DNA from: Cryptomeria japonica
Taxonomy: Eukaryota; Streptophyta; Pinopsida; Cupressales; Cupressaceae
Assembly (NCBI RefSeq): GCF_030272615.1
Contig: NC_081411.1
Span: forward strand, 825,274,397-825,338,396
DNA: 64,000 nt
Reading direction: 5' to 3'
Positions 34,955 to 45,668 of the stretch are shown here, piece after piece. The notes below the pieces were generated by a model that saw nothing but the letters and a program-made list of their open reading frames with translations, was not told where the DNA came from and searched no databases. Positions within the stretch are counted from its first letter, which is position 1. Each line of letters opens with the position of its first letter. The position numbers and the translations under genes are program-made.

Positions 34955-37900
34955 TTATTTAAAGACATGATAGATTGAATAAGGTATTTGAATATGACAT
35001 GCTAAATGCTCAACTATAAGTGAGATCAAAAATATGTATAAAGTGATAAAAATTGAAGAAGAAAAGTCACAAGAAATATTAGAAGAGGGATGAGTGTAAT
35101 TTATTAGAGCCTTGTCCCTAGAGGAAAGGACTTTATGATGAATAGGAGATAAAGATTCATAAGTGGATTTAGAAATTTGAAGGGAGTCATAAAGAGACTT
35201 GTTCATTGCCAAGATTTCCTTATGAGGGGAATGAGAGTTGATAGAAGTAGAAGATGATTTAGTTGAAGTGAGATCATCATCACTACTAAATATAGCATTC
35301 ACATTGAGAGATGGTCTTTTAGATGCTTTAGTGCGTTTACAGGGATTATAGCCAAGTCCAAAGGCATAATTGTGAAAATTAGTCTCTAGAGGAACCTTCA
35401 TCCCTTGCTCATGAGTGCCACAACCATTTCCATGATACCCATGCTTAGCAAAAATGCGAAAACCACGACCATAACGATCAGCCATTTCAGGAAGAGAAGG
35501 TGGTTTTTCATAAGACAAAGAATCAAACTCTTCAGAATTAGAAGTGTGAGGAGAAGAAGTTTGAGAAGCGGCCACAAAATTATTGCTCATAGGTTCAGGT
35601 AAGACTGATTGATCTCTAGTTTCTTCCTTCTTTTTAACTTTAAGCTCTCTAGGAGGAACCCTATATTCACCTACAAAGGTGGGATTAAAATCAAGGGATC
35701 CCCAATCGTCTTCTGCGAGAACCTTCTCAGGATCAAAAGCCTTTTCATGTGTAGACTCAAGTCGAGAAGGATCTTCTTCAGGAGCTTCAGACTCATCCAA
35801 AGAATTTCGATTATTAGAGGGTGATGATTCATCCATAGGTATCTTGTTCAAAGAGTCATTACTAGAAGAGGAAGGCTTAGATGTTTGCAAACAAGCTTGA
35901 AGATTAGTGTCACCTATCAAGGTATATGTCTTATTGTTATAAATGAATTTAAGTTGTCTATGCAATGTAGAGGGGACAGCTTGCATACTGTGAATCCAAG
36001 GTCTCCCTAATAACAAGTTGTATGTTAGATTTCCCGACATAACATGGATAGGAGTAGGCAAAGTAACAGGTCCCACTGTGATGGGTAAGGTGATAATACC
36101 TAATGAAGACTTAGCCACATTATCAAAGCCTCGAATGGGACGAGAGTCAGGCTCAATAAGGGATGTATCCACATTCATCTTATGCAATAGATTAATGCTA
36201 CACACATTAAGGCCAGAACCATTATCTACCAGTGTTCGTCTTATAGCAGTGTCATTTATGATAACCACAATCATCAAGGGATCATATTGATGTTGAATTT
36301 CACTAGTAGGCAACTCATCTTGAGTAAACACAATTTGAGTTTTTGGATTCATCACAGAGTTAACCAAAGACACTATATTACTAGATGTATTAGGTGGAGG
36401 AACATTCAAATCTTTCAAGGCATCTTGTAACATTCCATGATGAGTGGAAGAAGTTTGGATCAAATCCCAAAGGGATATCTTAGCAGGGGTAGCTTTAAGT
36501 TGTTCTATGAGATCATATTCCTTACCAAGAACTTGTGAAATACGTGGAGCTTGGGGAAGAATAGGTTGGGAAGGAGGAAGTGAAGTTGGGATAACTAGAG
36601 GAGGATTAGGTTGCCTATTGTTTCTAGTATTATAAGTATGGGCAACCGCATGATAACTCTCTCTAGTCAATTGCTTAGCATACTCATAAGGGCTCTTAGA
36701 TGAATAACCTCCTTGCACAGTAATAATAGGTTTCTTAGGAGTGCAAAAAGAATCTTTAGCATGACCACCTTGAACCACTAAGATAGGCTTATTTAAAGGT
36801 TGAGAATTTTGAGAAGGACAAGCACCTTGGACAGTGAAGAGAGGTTTGTTAGGTGTTTCATTCACATGTATCAAATTGATTGAGGATGGTTTAGAGGAAT
36901 GAACAAAAGTGTTGGAAGGATTATTGATAGTCTTCTCTTGCACTAAAATCTTATCACAGATTAAATCAATTTTAGGAGAGAGACAAGGGATAGGCATTGA
37001 TGTTCTAGTAGGAAGGGTAAAGGTCATATCATCCTCTATCATCAAAGGATATACATGGGGAATAAACTCTCCAGGAGAAGGATCAACATTACTCTCTAGA
37101 GTCTCACTTTTGAGAGGGAGATCTTTGAAAGATATGTTAACCATCTTGCTTTGAACTAGGGTATCCTTATGAGTAAGACCAAGTTGAGGAGAGGGAGAAT
37201 AATTGAGATTCAAGGAAGGTGAGAAACTATCAAGGGAGTTTTCAATCTTGATTTCATCCCCTTTGGCTAGGGGTCGAGAATAATCTATACCTTCTTCTAA
37301 TGGTTCATCCCAAATAGTGAGGTTGTTGAAAGGAATGTTTGAAGTGTTGTCAATTTCAGGAGAGGAGATAACATTGTTTAGTAATTCCTCATCCTTAGGA
37401 GGGAGAGCATCAATAGATGTGTTAAACTCATCCTCTTTCCTCAAAATATGTTCAATAGGGGAGAGAGAATTAAGAAAATTGCTTATTATTTCATCTTCTT
37501 TCTCTAAGGGATGCTTATGGGTAAGACCAACTTTAGGAGAAGGGTAAGCATTTACCATTAATTCATCATCTCTAGTGGGAATTTTGTTGGAAAAGGAAAG
37601 GCCATCACTAGGAAATGTAGGGATAATGTCATCTTCTTGCACAAAAGGATCCTCATGAAGGGAGCATTTTTTAGGAGCCACAAAGTCATCAAGGGCATCA
37701 TCCAACAAAGCCTGATCATATCCATTAAAAGGTTTATCTTTTGATTCAGAAGGAGATATCTCTTCATAGAGGGGATCATTGAAAACAACCATGTTACTAG
37801 ATTTAGTGGAAGAGTTGATAGGAATGTACCCTTGAGAGGAATCATTCGACTTATCTTTCTCATCACAACGAAATGGCATAGTAACAATGTTTATGAGTTT

Positions 37901-38007
37901 TTGGTAAAATGAAGGTTTGGTATCTTTAGGTTTCAAAAATTCATCTAAAGCTTCATCTAACTTATAATCATCAAAATATGAACGTCTTGCAAATAAAAAT
38001 CTGACAT
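34955..38007 (-). CDS. Tat-2 long ORF: repeat-rich N-terminus plus aspartic protease
   Basis: By homology with Tat-1 translation starts at MSDFYLQ (ATG at 38005-38007), but a one-base shift near 37976 moves that start out of frame. From there to 34955 about 1000 codons are open, and the open frame even extends upstream to 38263 inside the LTR. Order: acidic N-terminus; an expanded region of degenerate repeats (GLTHKHPLEKEDE, GLTHKDTLVQ; PLFTVQGACPS, PILVVQGGHA, PIITVQGGY); protease (RRTLVDNGSGLNV, then NLLLGRPWIH); the GRGFRIFAKHGYHGNGCG segment; then a new tail with a hydrophobic stretch (FITLYIFLISLIVEHL) instead of RT. There is no capsid or zinc knuckle. That it stays open suggests recent activity in trans; the role of the repeats is unknown. 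Confidence 0.75.
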
Positions 38008-38150
38008 TTTGAAATTGCATAAAATTTAAACACACAATGCAAAGAAACACACTTTTTTTCTTTTTTTTCTTTTTAATGAAAATGAAATGAAAACACACTA
38101 AATCTAGATCTAGATCTAACAAATGCAATGCAAGAGGAAGCAATGATAGA

Positions 38151-38168
38151 TTCACGTCGGGTTCACCA
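38151..38168 (-). promoter_or_regulatory. Tat-2 primer-binding site
   Basis: TGGTGAACCCGACGTGAA on the minus strand, identical to Tat-1 at 5896-5913. Confidence 0.8.
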
Positions 38169-38171
38169 AAA

Positions 38172-39797
38172 TGTGTGGGAGAAAAAGTGACACTAAGCAA
38201 ACATGCCCTAATCTCACTTTCAACCACACACTTGTGGAATACGAAAGAGCCTAGAGGTATCACACAATTGGCTACTTCTTCTTGTGAAAGAGAGAACCAC
38301 GGGCTACCTATTAGGATTTCTATTCCTTTGTTGTAATTGAAAGATAAAATGATGCAAGTTCAATTCCTAACCCCAAAATGCAAGTATGAACTAATGACAA
38401 GATTGCAGAATTGAACTTAAACAATGGAAAGCTGTAAATACAGGGACAAGACAAGAATGCAAATGCGTACCCGGAGTTAAAATCTGACTGAAAATGTTCG
38501 GGACGGGGGCGCGGGCGTCACTGTCCTGATTCTGCCCCTGAAACTGCTTCGGAAACTGCTATTTTGCAAAGCTGTCAAAAATGCTGAAAACTACTGTCAA
38601 AAGGACCACGGCGCCCAGCGCCCCTGTCCCAGGGACCAGGGCGCCCCACGCCACTGTCTTGGTCTTTTGCTCTGAGATTTGGTGTGAAGTTCAGTCTCCA
38701 TCTGCTTCTTCCGGATCTGTAACTTGCGGCGTCGTTCGGATTTCGAAACCTGCACTTATATCTGAAAAGGTGTGGTGGGCGGCTATATAGGGTTTTGCCT
38801 TAGTCAAACCCCCGCTTCGGTGATTTCCACCCCCACGAATAGCCAAGTTGTTTTGTAAAATGTATTGTGTGTGCAGACCTAGTGTGTGTGCAAGGTCCTT
38901 AAATGCAAGAAAGCAAACTAGAGCAACCTAGAAAGTAAACCCTAATTGCTTGTAAATGATAATGTAAATGCTATAAATCAAGATGCAAAGTGATCTAAAG
39001 CATGAATAAAGAATATATTGAAGCTTATGCAAAGACATGAAAACAACATGAAATCATACCCAACCCTTAAGGGAGGAGTACAAGCTAATCTTCAGTCGGT
39101 AATCTCCTATTGTTCTTCAATGTCTCCCAAGCCCTAAATGAATGAAATTGATGAATGCTTGATGGATGGATGTTGAATGTTATTGAAGTCTTCAAAGATC
39201 TACTCTTTCGCTGCATATGAGGTTCCTAAAAACCAAAATCGGATCCTTTCAAATGAAGAAAGAGAGCTTTTATATATGAAACCCTAGGTCTTAATTTCAA
39301 CTTTTGGCCGACCTAGAGATTGAATATCCCACCAATTTCTTGGGGTTAAGCTTTATTTTATGATTGGATCGCACTCCTAAAATTTCGGGAAAAATGTCCG
39401 GGACCATGTTGCACTCCGGGCGCCATGGTCCCAACAACTTTTCACCAAATTTTCAGGACTGTCGGATATGATGATTTTAGAGAGAATCCCGAAGTTACAG
39501 GTGATTTCGAGATGTTTTGACCCCCGAAATCAAGCCCCCAAGTTCAAAATAGGACCTAATTAGGGTTTTTGATTAAATGATGTATTGGAGGAATAAAATG
39601 AAAAGGGCACACTTTAATGAAAGGGCCCAACTTTATGATGTAGGAAATGATAAAATAGGACCTTAGACCTAATTAATTTAATTAATTAAGTGCTAAAGGG
39701 GAAATGCAATGCAAAATGCAAAATGCGCCAAGGCGGGTGCTAAACTAGGTGTGAAATTGTACCACCCTAGCAAGTGCGTACAATTTACGACGCTACA
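38172..39797 (-). repeat. Tat-2 5' LTR (1626 bp)
   Basis: Partner of 31693-33266. Has the GC-rich minisatellite at about 38600-38660 (GGCGCCCAGCGCCCCTGTCC units) and the TATA-like CTATATAG near 38783. Confidence 0.93.
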
Positions 39798-39958
39798 CTA
39801 ACAAACTTGGATAAGGAGCTTGAGAATGATTGTAGAGGTAGAGACTCCTTCTTGTTTGCACTTTCTGATCAGCAAATAATGGGACTAACTAACAAATCAT
39901 CCGCAAATGATATATGTGACAAGTTGGAGACTCTTAATAAAGGCAACTCTACTGTTAC
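39798..39958 (+). pseudogene. Copia A gag, second piece
   Basis: Continues gag after Tat-2: TNLDKELENDCRGRDSFLFA, then LSDQQIMGLTNKSSAND and DKLETLNKGNSTV, matching F residue by residue. It ends at GTTAC (39954-39958), the target site of H. Confidence 0.85.
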
Positions 39959-40552
39959 TGTAGACACCTAAAAATGGTCAATGCTTGCGGGATCATACTT
40001 TAACATTTGCGCATTGCCTCATTTTAGGTTTTTGCGTTGCATTGACATTTCTCCTATGTCACACACTTGGTCTTTATCATTTATGAACATCGAGTCTTTC
40101 TTCTACATTCTTCATTTATCTCGCTTTCGAATTTGGTCTTGTCAACAACAATCTTCAATCATGATTTTGGTCGATCTTATCCTATCGCATCAATGTGCAT
40201 GCTTATTTGTCATCATTTTGGACATCGTCAATCCTAATTAGGGTTTTGTCCTCCTGTCAATCTTGCGATCGATTTGTCATCGATCGTTGTCCTCTTATCA
40301 ATCTTGTCATCGATCGTTGTTTGTCTCAATTATGTCAATTTGGATCAATTTGTCATTGTTCCTCATCAATTGGCATATTTATCAATCAAATCATTTATCA
40401 CATTGGTCATTTATCAATTCAAAATCATGATCGATATCAATTCATCTTCTAGGGTTTCATGATTTCATCATTTAACCTGGTTTGTCATTTCTTCCTCTAG
40501 GATTAATAAATTATTTATTTATCCTAAGTCTTCTTGTCACAATTATTTATTG

Positions 40553-40927
40553 ATGTTTCCGAAATTTGGTTCTAGATTATTTGAGTACCTTTCCAACGCA
40601 TCAAACAGTTTGTAATTCGGAGCTAGGATGAGAAAGTTATGCCTTCTCAAAGTGGACTGAAATTTTATATTTAGTTTTTTTGATAATTTTGATAGTTTTA
40701 ATAGTTTAATTGTAATAAACATTATGATGACTCTTCATTTCAAATTCCAAGGGATTTGTGTGACCCTTGGGATACATTCGACTTGTATAAACTCCAATTT
40801 TGAATAGAATGGAGACAGTTTTTGGTTTGCAATCTTCTTGTTGTCAATTTCTTTTTTTTGTGTTGAAATCTACAATACCACAAGTATCACACTAGGTATT
40901 GTAATTTGGTTTTCATAAATCAGATCA
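40553..40927 (+). repeat. Truncated 5' LTR of gypsy fragment I
   Basis: Matches 42409-42740 (GATGTTTCC.AAATTTGG ... ATAAATCAGATCA) but lacks the first ~138 bases of that LTR. It has about 38 bases (CGACTTGTATAAACTCC region near 40790) missing from the 3' copy. Confidence 0.85.
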
Positions 40928-40928
40928 G

Positions 40929-40941
40929 TGGTATCAGAGTG
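40929..40941 (+). promoter_or_regulatory. Fragment I primer-binding site
   Basis: TGGTATCAGAGTG one base after the LTR end, an initiator-Met tRNA type. Confidence 0.75.
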
Positions 40942-40954
40942 GGAACGCTCCTTT

Positions 40955-42259
40955 ATGCCAATTTACACAAGGTCTTCCTACCAAAGATTAGGATTGGATA
41001 CACAAGATTTGTCAAAATACCCACCTTTGAGACGCACACCAATAGATAATTCTAAGAAAGAGGAGAATGATTCCATCATAGAAGCAAAACCAGCAAACCG
41101 TAAGTTGGGTCTATACTTACCATTACCTATTCCTGATAAGCCATGGCAGTCTATTTCAATGGATTTTATGTCTGGGCTTCCAACTACCAGGCGGGGGCAT
41201 GATTGTGTATATGTTGTGGTATATAGGTTTTCTAAAATGGCTATCATGGTGGCATGTAAAAAGATGATTTCTGCAAAAGATACTGCCAAGCTATTTTTTG
41301 AACATGTGTGGGTTCATTTTGGTTTGCCAAAAACCATTATTTCTGATAGGGATAGCAGGTTCATCAGCAAATTTTGGTCTGCACTATGGGCTAAAATGGA
41401 CACGAAACTGACAAAGTCCACAACATTCCATCCCCAAACAGATGGGCAGACAAAAGTGGTGAATCAAATGATTATTCATATTTTACGGATGTATCATTCA
41501 AAACATCCTCGCACGTGGGATGAAAGCTTACCCTATGTGCAACACAGCTACAACCGTGCACTCCATAGTACTACAGGGCACAGTCCATTTGAGGTTTCTC
41601 TTGGGTACCAGCCATTGGCACCTATGGATGTAGCAATACCATCTCTACAGTCTAGTAGTCCATTGAATGGTGACAAGGAGGTAGATAAAGCAGAAAAATT
41701 CATTGATAACATTAGACACCTACAACAACAAGTTTATGAGATATTGGAGCAGAGTAATCAGATGTATAAGGAAAGACATGATAAACATAGAACTCCCCAT
41801 CAGTTTCAGGTTGGTGACAAGGTATGGTTACATCTTCAGAAAGAGCGCCTGCATGGACCAAATAGGAAGCTTCGACCTCTTCGTTATGGACCATACACTA
41901 TTGTGAAACAAGTTGGTGAGAATGCTTTTGAACTTAATTTGCCATCCTTTTTGGGACTGCATCCAGTTTTAAATGTGGAGTTGTTGAGACCCTATTTTCC
42001 TCCTTTATTGGATATCTCCCAAGCTACTAAATACATTCAAGCTGTAGAGTTAAACCCCTCTACTACTGCTCCAGTCCAGTGTGACCATGTTACTGAAGCC
42101 ATTTTAAAGACTTTGAGAAATCAGAAAATCCCTTTGTATCGGGTGGTTCGAGCTGGTCAGCATTCTTATCAAGGCAAGTGGCTTACTAAGGAACAAATTG
42201 AAGAACAATTTCCTCATCTGTTGCAGCAGATTAGTGCAATGGGGCCCATTGCCTCTTAA
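40955..42259 (+). CDS. Gypsy chromovirus-like integrase fused to a gag stub, catalytic Glu replaced
   Basis: 434 codons, open throughout. I chose the ATG at 40955, because the frame's upstream GTG lies in the PBS. Residues 1-40 look like a gag N-terminus (IYTRSSYQRLGL). Then integrase starts at KPWQSISMDFMSGLP (first Asp), then IISDRDSRFISKFW (second Asp), then HPQTDGQTKVVNQ, where the catalytic Glu is Lys (AAA at 41453-41455). The C-terminal module follows (QVGDKVWLHLQKERL, RYGPYTIVKQVGENAFELNLP, HPVLNVELLRPYFPP) and a tail (VTEAILKTL..GKWLTKEQIEEQFPHL) that resembles a degenerate chromodomain. Capsid, protease, RT, RNase H and the integrase zinc domain are deleted. Not expected to integrate DNA. 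Confidence 0.88.
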   Translation: MPIYTRSSYQRLGLDTQDLSKYPPLRRTPIDNSKKEENDSIIEAKPANRKLGLYLPLPIPDKPWQSISMDFMSGLPTTRRGHDCVYVVVYRFSKMAIMVACKKMISAKDTAKLFFEHVWVHFGLPKTIISDRDSRFISKFWSALWAKMDTKLTKSTTFHPQTDGQTKVVNQMIIHILRMYHSKHPRTWDESLPYVQHSYNRALHSTTGHSPFEVSLGYQPLAPMDVAIPSLQSSSPLNGDKEVDKAEKFIDNIRHLQQQVYEILEQSNQMYKERHDKHRTPHQFQVGDKVWLHLQKERLHGPNRKLRPLRYGPYTIVKQVGENAFELNLPSFLGLHPVLNVELLRPYFPPLLDISQATKYIQAVELNPSTTAPVQCDHVTEAILKTLRNQKIPLYRVVRAGQHSYQGKWLTKEQIEEQFPHLLQQISAMGPIAS

Positions 42260-42270
42260 GGGGGGAGGAA
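42258..42270 (+). promoter_or_regulatory. Fragment I polypurine tract
   Basis: AAGGGGGGAGGAA immediately before the 3' LTR start TGATCAGG. Confidence 0.85.
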
Positions 42271-42740
42271 TGATCAGGATTAAATTGGGAAAATATTGAA
42301 ATCTAATTTTTCCAAAATTTTATATGTTTTAGTAAATTGCAATTTTGAGGGTCTTTGGTGCATTTTTGGACAAATATGGTGCAGGAAACATGAGGAGACA
42401 TCATCGATGTTTCCAAAATTTGGTTCTAGATTATTTGAGTACCTTTCCAACGCATCAAACGGTTTGTAATTCGGAGCTAGGATGAGAAAGTTATGCCTTC
42501 TCAAAGTGGACTGAAATTTTATATTTAGTTTTTTGATAATTTTGATAGCTTTAATAGTTTAATTGTAATAAACATTATGATGACTCTTCATTTCAAATTC
42601 CAAGGGATTTGTGTGACCCTTGGGATACAGTTTTTGGTTTGCAAACTTCTTGTTGTCAATTTCTTTTTTTTTGTGTTGAAATCTACAATACCGCAAGTAT
42701 CACACTAGGTATTGTAATCTGGTTTTCATAAATCAGATCA
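42271..42740 (+). repeat. 3' LTR of gypsy fragment I (470 bp)
   Basis: TGATCAGGATT...AATCAGATCA. Full-length partner of the truncated copy at 40553-40927. Confidence 0.85.
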
Positions 42741-42913
42741 ATGAAGGAGCATTCAAATCATACCTTTGGTTTGCTTAATTTCTAGTTTTGAATGTTTTTA
42801 TTTCATGTCTCTATTGAGTGTTGTTTAGGATAGATCATTACAATTTGCTTTTGTTATTGAGCTAATGGTTAATGTTTATATTGCTTTGATGATTTTTGAT
42901 TTCCTAATGTACA

Positions 42914-43062
42914 GTTACAACTGCTAAACTTGAGGGTTACCGGGTCAGATATGAAAATTTGAAGATGGAAGAAGATGAAAGGATTAGTACATTCATGGAA
43001 AGGGTAAATGAAATTGTCATGGGAATTCAATGTTGTGTTGGAACTCTGAGTGAAGATGAAAT
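42914..43062 (+). pseudogene. Copia A gag, third piece
   Basis: Resumes gag after H: TTAKLEGYRVRYENLKMEED, then ISTFMERVNEIVMGIQCCVG and LSEDEIV, matching F. It stops where the B LTR starts (TGTTGGCATATG, 43063). Confidence 0.85.
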
Positions 43063-44433
43063 TGTTGGCATATGATGAAGCGGTGACAAAATATGTTGTC
43101 ATTGATGTCAATATGTGCTCAAGTAGGTACACCAATATGAAGATTAGAAGAGGTACAGGTCAACCGGTATGAAGAGATGTAGTGAACTAGTGTCAAGGTT
43201 TCACTAAGTGTGACTATTGGTTGATAGTCTCAGCTCTAGGGTTTCTAGTTTGGCAATCTAGCTTGTGTAGTGTAACCGATGATATTCTGTGATGAGTTAG
43301 CTAAGAAATAAGGATGAGATCGAGATGCCATATCAATTTTGTCCACGTGAAGGATTTCCTTGATGATCTTGCATGTGAAGATTGACTGCATTAAATGTCT
43401 ACCTCGGGAATGAACATTCTTCTTAGCAATATGAGAAGAAAGTGTGATGGGTTATTGATTTCTATGTGCGGTGAAGAATGACTTGTGATCTATTTGAGAT
43501 TGTTTCATTCTATGTAAAGTGTTTGGACGTCAGAATTGGACCACTTGTAATTGTAAACCTAAAATTCTTAGGGTTTAAGGTTTATGTTACCGACCTAATT
43601 CTTGTCTATAAGGTCAATGAGTTTTGATATTGTTATGTGTGTATCCAAGTGATGAGATACTTGTCAAACTAGTGAGTGAAAACTGCAGAGTGTGATTGCA
43701 TAGTAGAGGAACTGAAAAGGATTTATCTTAGCATATAGTGTTGTTATCAGATCAGAGTTTTACCTGTTGTCTTCTAACCATTTCAATAGAAGGAAAATCC
43801 ATTTTCCGGGTAGCTTTAACAAGCTTACTATAAATCCTCTAACCAGGTGACTCAAGCTCATTGAGTTCCTTAAATCCTATAGCGAGGTAACCTTTAATAG
43901 GGTATATAGCCATCCCTTAACTGGGTGATCTTTAACAGGATCGGTTCCTAGCAGAACCTTATTGTAAAGTCTTTAACCGGACTAGGCTCCAAATAAAGAG
44001 AGCTTCAAAAGAGTTCAAAACAAGCTTGTGGGTATTCATCCCCACCGTGGTTTTTCCCATTTGGGTTTCCACGTGAAAAATTTGTGTGTCATGAGTTGTG
44101 CATTTTTCATATGATGATTAAGTATTATTTGTTTAGGTGATTATGCATGCAGAGCTAATGCTTATGATATTACTGCTACACCACATGCATATGTTTATGG
44201 GTGAAGTAGTTATCAAGTATTGAATGATATTTGAAGTATTCAATTTTACTGGTTTAAGTTGTTTGAAGTCTTACTGTGTTTAACTGGTATTGCCATGGTT
44301 AAGTTCAGTAATGAAGACAACCGATTAGTAGTATTTTAACTTTATAAGTTGTGGAGAAGTTTTTGTATGTACTGATTTGCCCCCCTCCCTCTCAGTACTA
44401 GTTAGGGTATTTTTTGTTCGTCATTATTCATCA
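43063..44433 (+). repeat. Copia B 5' LTR (1371 bp)
   Basis: TGTTGGCATATGATG...TCATTATTCATCA. Contains TGTTGTCATTGATGTCAA at 43094-43111, GTGGTTTTTCCCATTTGGG and TTTCCACGTG near 44046-44074, and a CCCCCCTCCCTCTCAG block near 44380. Matches the C LTRs. Confidence 0.92.
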
Positions 44434-44434
44434 A

Positions 44435-44447
44435 TTGGTATCAGAGC
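44435..44447 (+). promoter_or_regulatory. Copia B primer-binding site
   Basis: TTGGTATCAGAGC, initiator-Met tRNA type. The leader AGCTTAACCGCTTGAGG follows at 44471-44487. Confidence 0.88.
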
Positions 44448-44504
44448 TACTCTAGCTCCTCAGTGATATAAGCTTAACCGCTTGAGGTAAAAGATCATGC
44501 TTTA

Positions 44505-45668
44505 ATGATGAAGAGGGAAGGTCCTAAGTTCAATAGAGATAACTTCAAAATATGGAAGGACGGAATGAAGATCTATATCAAGAGTTTGGGTGCTCAACAC
44601 TAGAACTATGTTGAGAATATCTATGTAATACCCACTGGCACTCTAACTGATGATTAAAAAAGAGAGATTCAAAAAAATGGGCAAGTCATGGAAGCCCTTG
44701 TTAGCAGTTTGTCCGATATTGAGTTTATTGATATACAAGATAAGAACACTCCTAAGGATGTATGGGACACAGTGGAAACTATTTATGGTGGTGATGAGCA
44801 TGTCAAGCAAGCTAAGGAAGAGATCCTTAGAGAAAAATTTGAAGACATGGGGATGGATGAAGGTGAAACCATTCAACAATATGGCTTAAGGATCAAGACT
44901 GTGGTTGGAGATATCAAGAGCACTGGTGAAACAATTAAAGATGCCATTGTTGTCAGTAAAGTTTTGAGATCATTGTTACCGGTCTATGCAATCAGGGTTG
45001 ATGCTATTCAGGAGCTAAGGTCTATTGACAAAACCAAGGTATCCTTAGACTCTATCATTGCAAAGTTGACTACATATGACTTGAGTAGCTATAATGGCAG
45101 TGTTCAGAAGACCAAGTCAGCCTTTAGAGAATCTATTGTACCAAACAAAAAAGGAAAAGAAGTAAGTACCAGTTATGAATCCAGGCAATGCAATGATATG
45201 GATGATGAAGTGATTCTGATAGAGTTTGAAGCTCTTCTTGCCAAGAGACTTCCAAAAGGCACTGGAAAATACAAAGGTAAGCTTCCTTTAAAATTCTTTT
45301 CCTACAATAAGATAGGACATATAGCTGTTAACTATCCTAAGAATGACAATAAGGATAAAATAGATAGGTTTAGAAAGTATAAAGGAGGAAATAAAAGAAA
45401 TTGTTTTGTTGCAGTGGATGAAGGTGTTACCGATGAAAAATTTGAGGATGAAGAGAATGAGGACATAGTGTTTGTAGCTATAAAGGAAGAAGTGTCTGAC
45501 AAGAAAGAACTTGTCTCTCGCATTGACAACTCTAATGAGTGGATTATTGATAGTGGTTATTCTCACCACATGACTGGAGAATGGGGAAAGTTTCTGTCTC
45601 TAGAAGAATATGATGGAGGTGTTATTAGATTTGGCAACGATGCACCATGGAAAGAGCAGTGTGGATGA
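44505..45668 (+). pseudogene. Copia B gag and protease start
   Basis: ATG at 44505 (MMKREGPKFNRDNF). Two in-frame stops (near 44601 and 44655) precede the long open piece 44688-45668. The capsid reads SSLSDIEFIDIQDKNTPKDV, LREKFEDMGMDEGETIQ and VSKVLRSLLPVYAI. The zinc knuckle near 45300 is ruined: FFSYNKIGHIAVNY keeps only His. The protease WIIDSGYSHHMTGEW keeps DSG, with Tyr for the usual Cys. It ends in a frameshift at 45668. Confidence 0.88.

Larger units (their letters stand above)
31693..39797 (-). mobile_element. Tat-2: non-autonomous Tat element, TSD CTAAC
   Basis: 8.1 kb, with LTRs at 31693-33266 and 38172-39797 and CTAAC at 31688-31692 and 39798-39802. PPT and PBS are both in place. 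The coding part ends after protease: RT, both RNase H domains and integrase are absent, and 33282-34954 is non-coding. The two LTRs differ by one base in the first ~76 I compared, so the insertion is fairly young. It would need pol from another copy such as Tat-1. Confidence 0.93.
39959..42913. mobile_element. Insertion H (TGTAGACACC...TGTACA), TSD GTTAC, enclosing gypsy fragment I
   Basis: Starts TGTAGACACC, ends AATGTACA, flanked by GTTAC at 39954-39958 and 42914-42918. Its outer parts (39959-40550 and 42741-42913) are unrelated to the gypsy fragment in the middle and are best read as one solo LTR carrying I. The outer left part contains a cluster of GATCGATTTGTCATCGATCG-like words (40265-40320). 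No coding capacity in the outer parts. Confidence 0.75.
30252..43062 (+). mobile_element. Copia A: Ty1/copia element cut by three insertions
   Basis: A plus-strand element of the F family: LTR 30252-31435, PBS, and gag in three pieces, 31493-31692, 39798-39958 and 42914-43062. It is interrupted by Tat-2 (TSD CTAAC), by H (TSD GTTAC) and by copia B at 43063. Joined in order, the pieces follow the same gag as F. The rest of A must lie beyond B, to the right of the window. Confidence 0.88.

Noticed and set aside
36018-36290. Plus-strand open frames across 35405-37547
   Set aside because: Antisense shadows of the Tat-2 long ORF.
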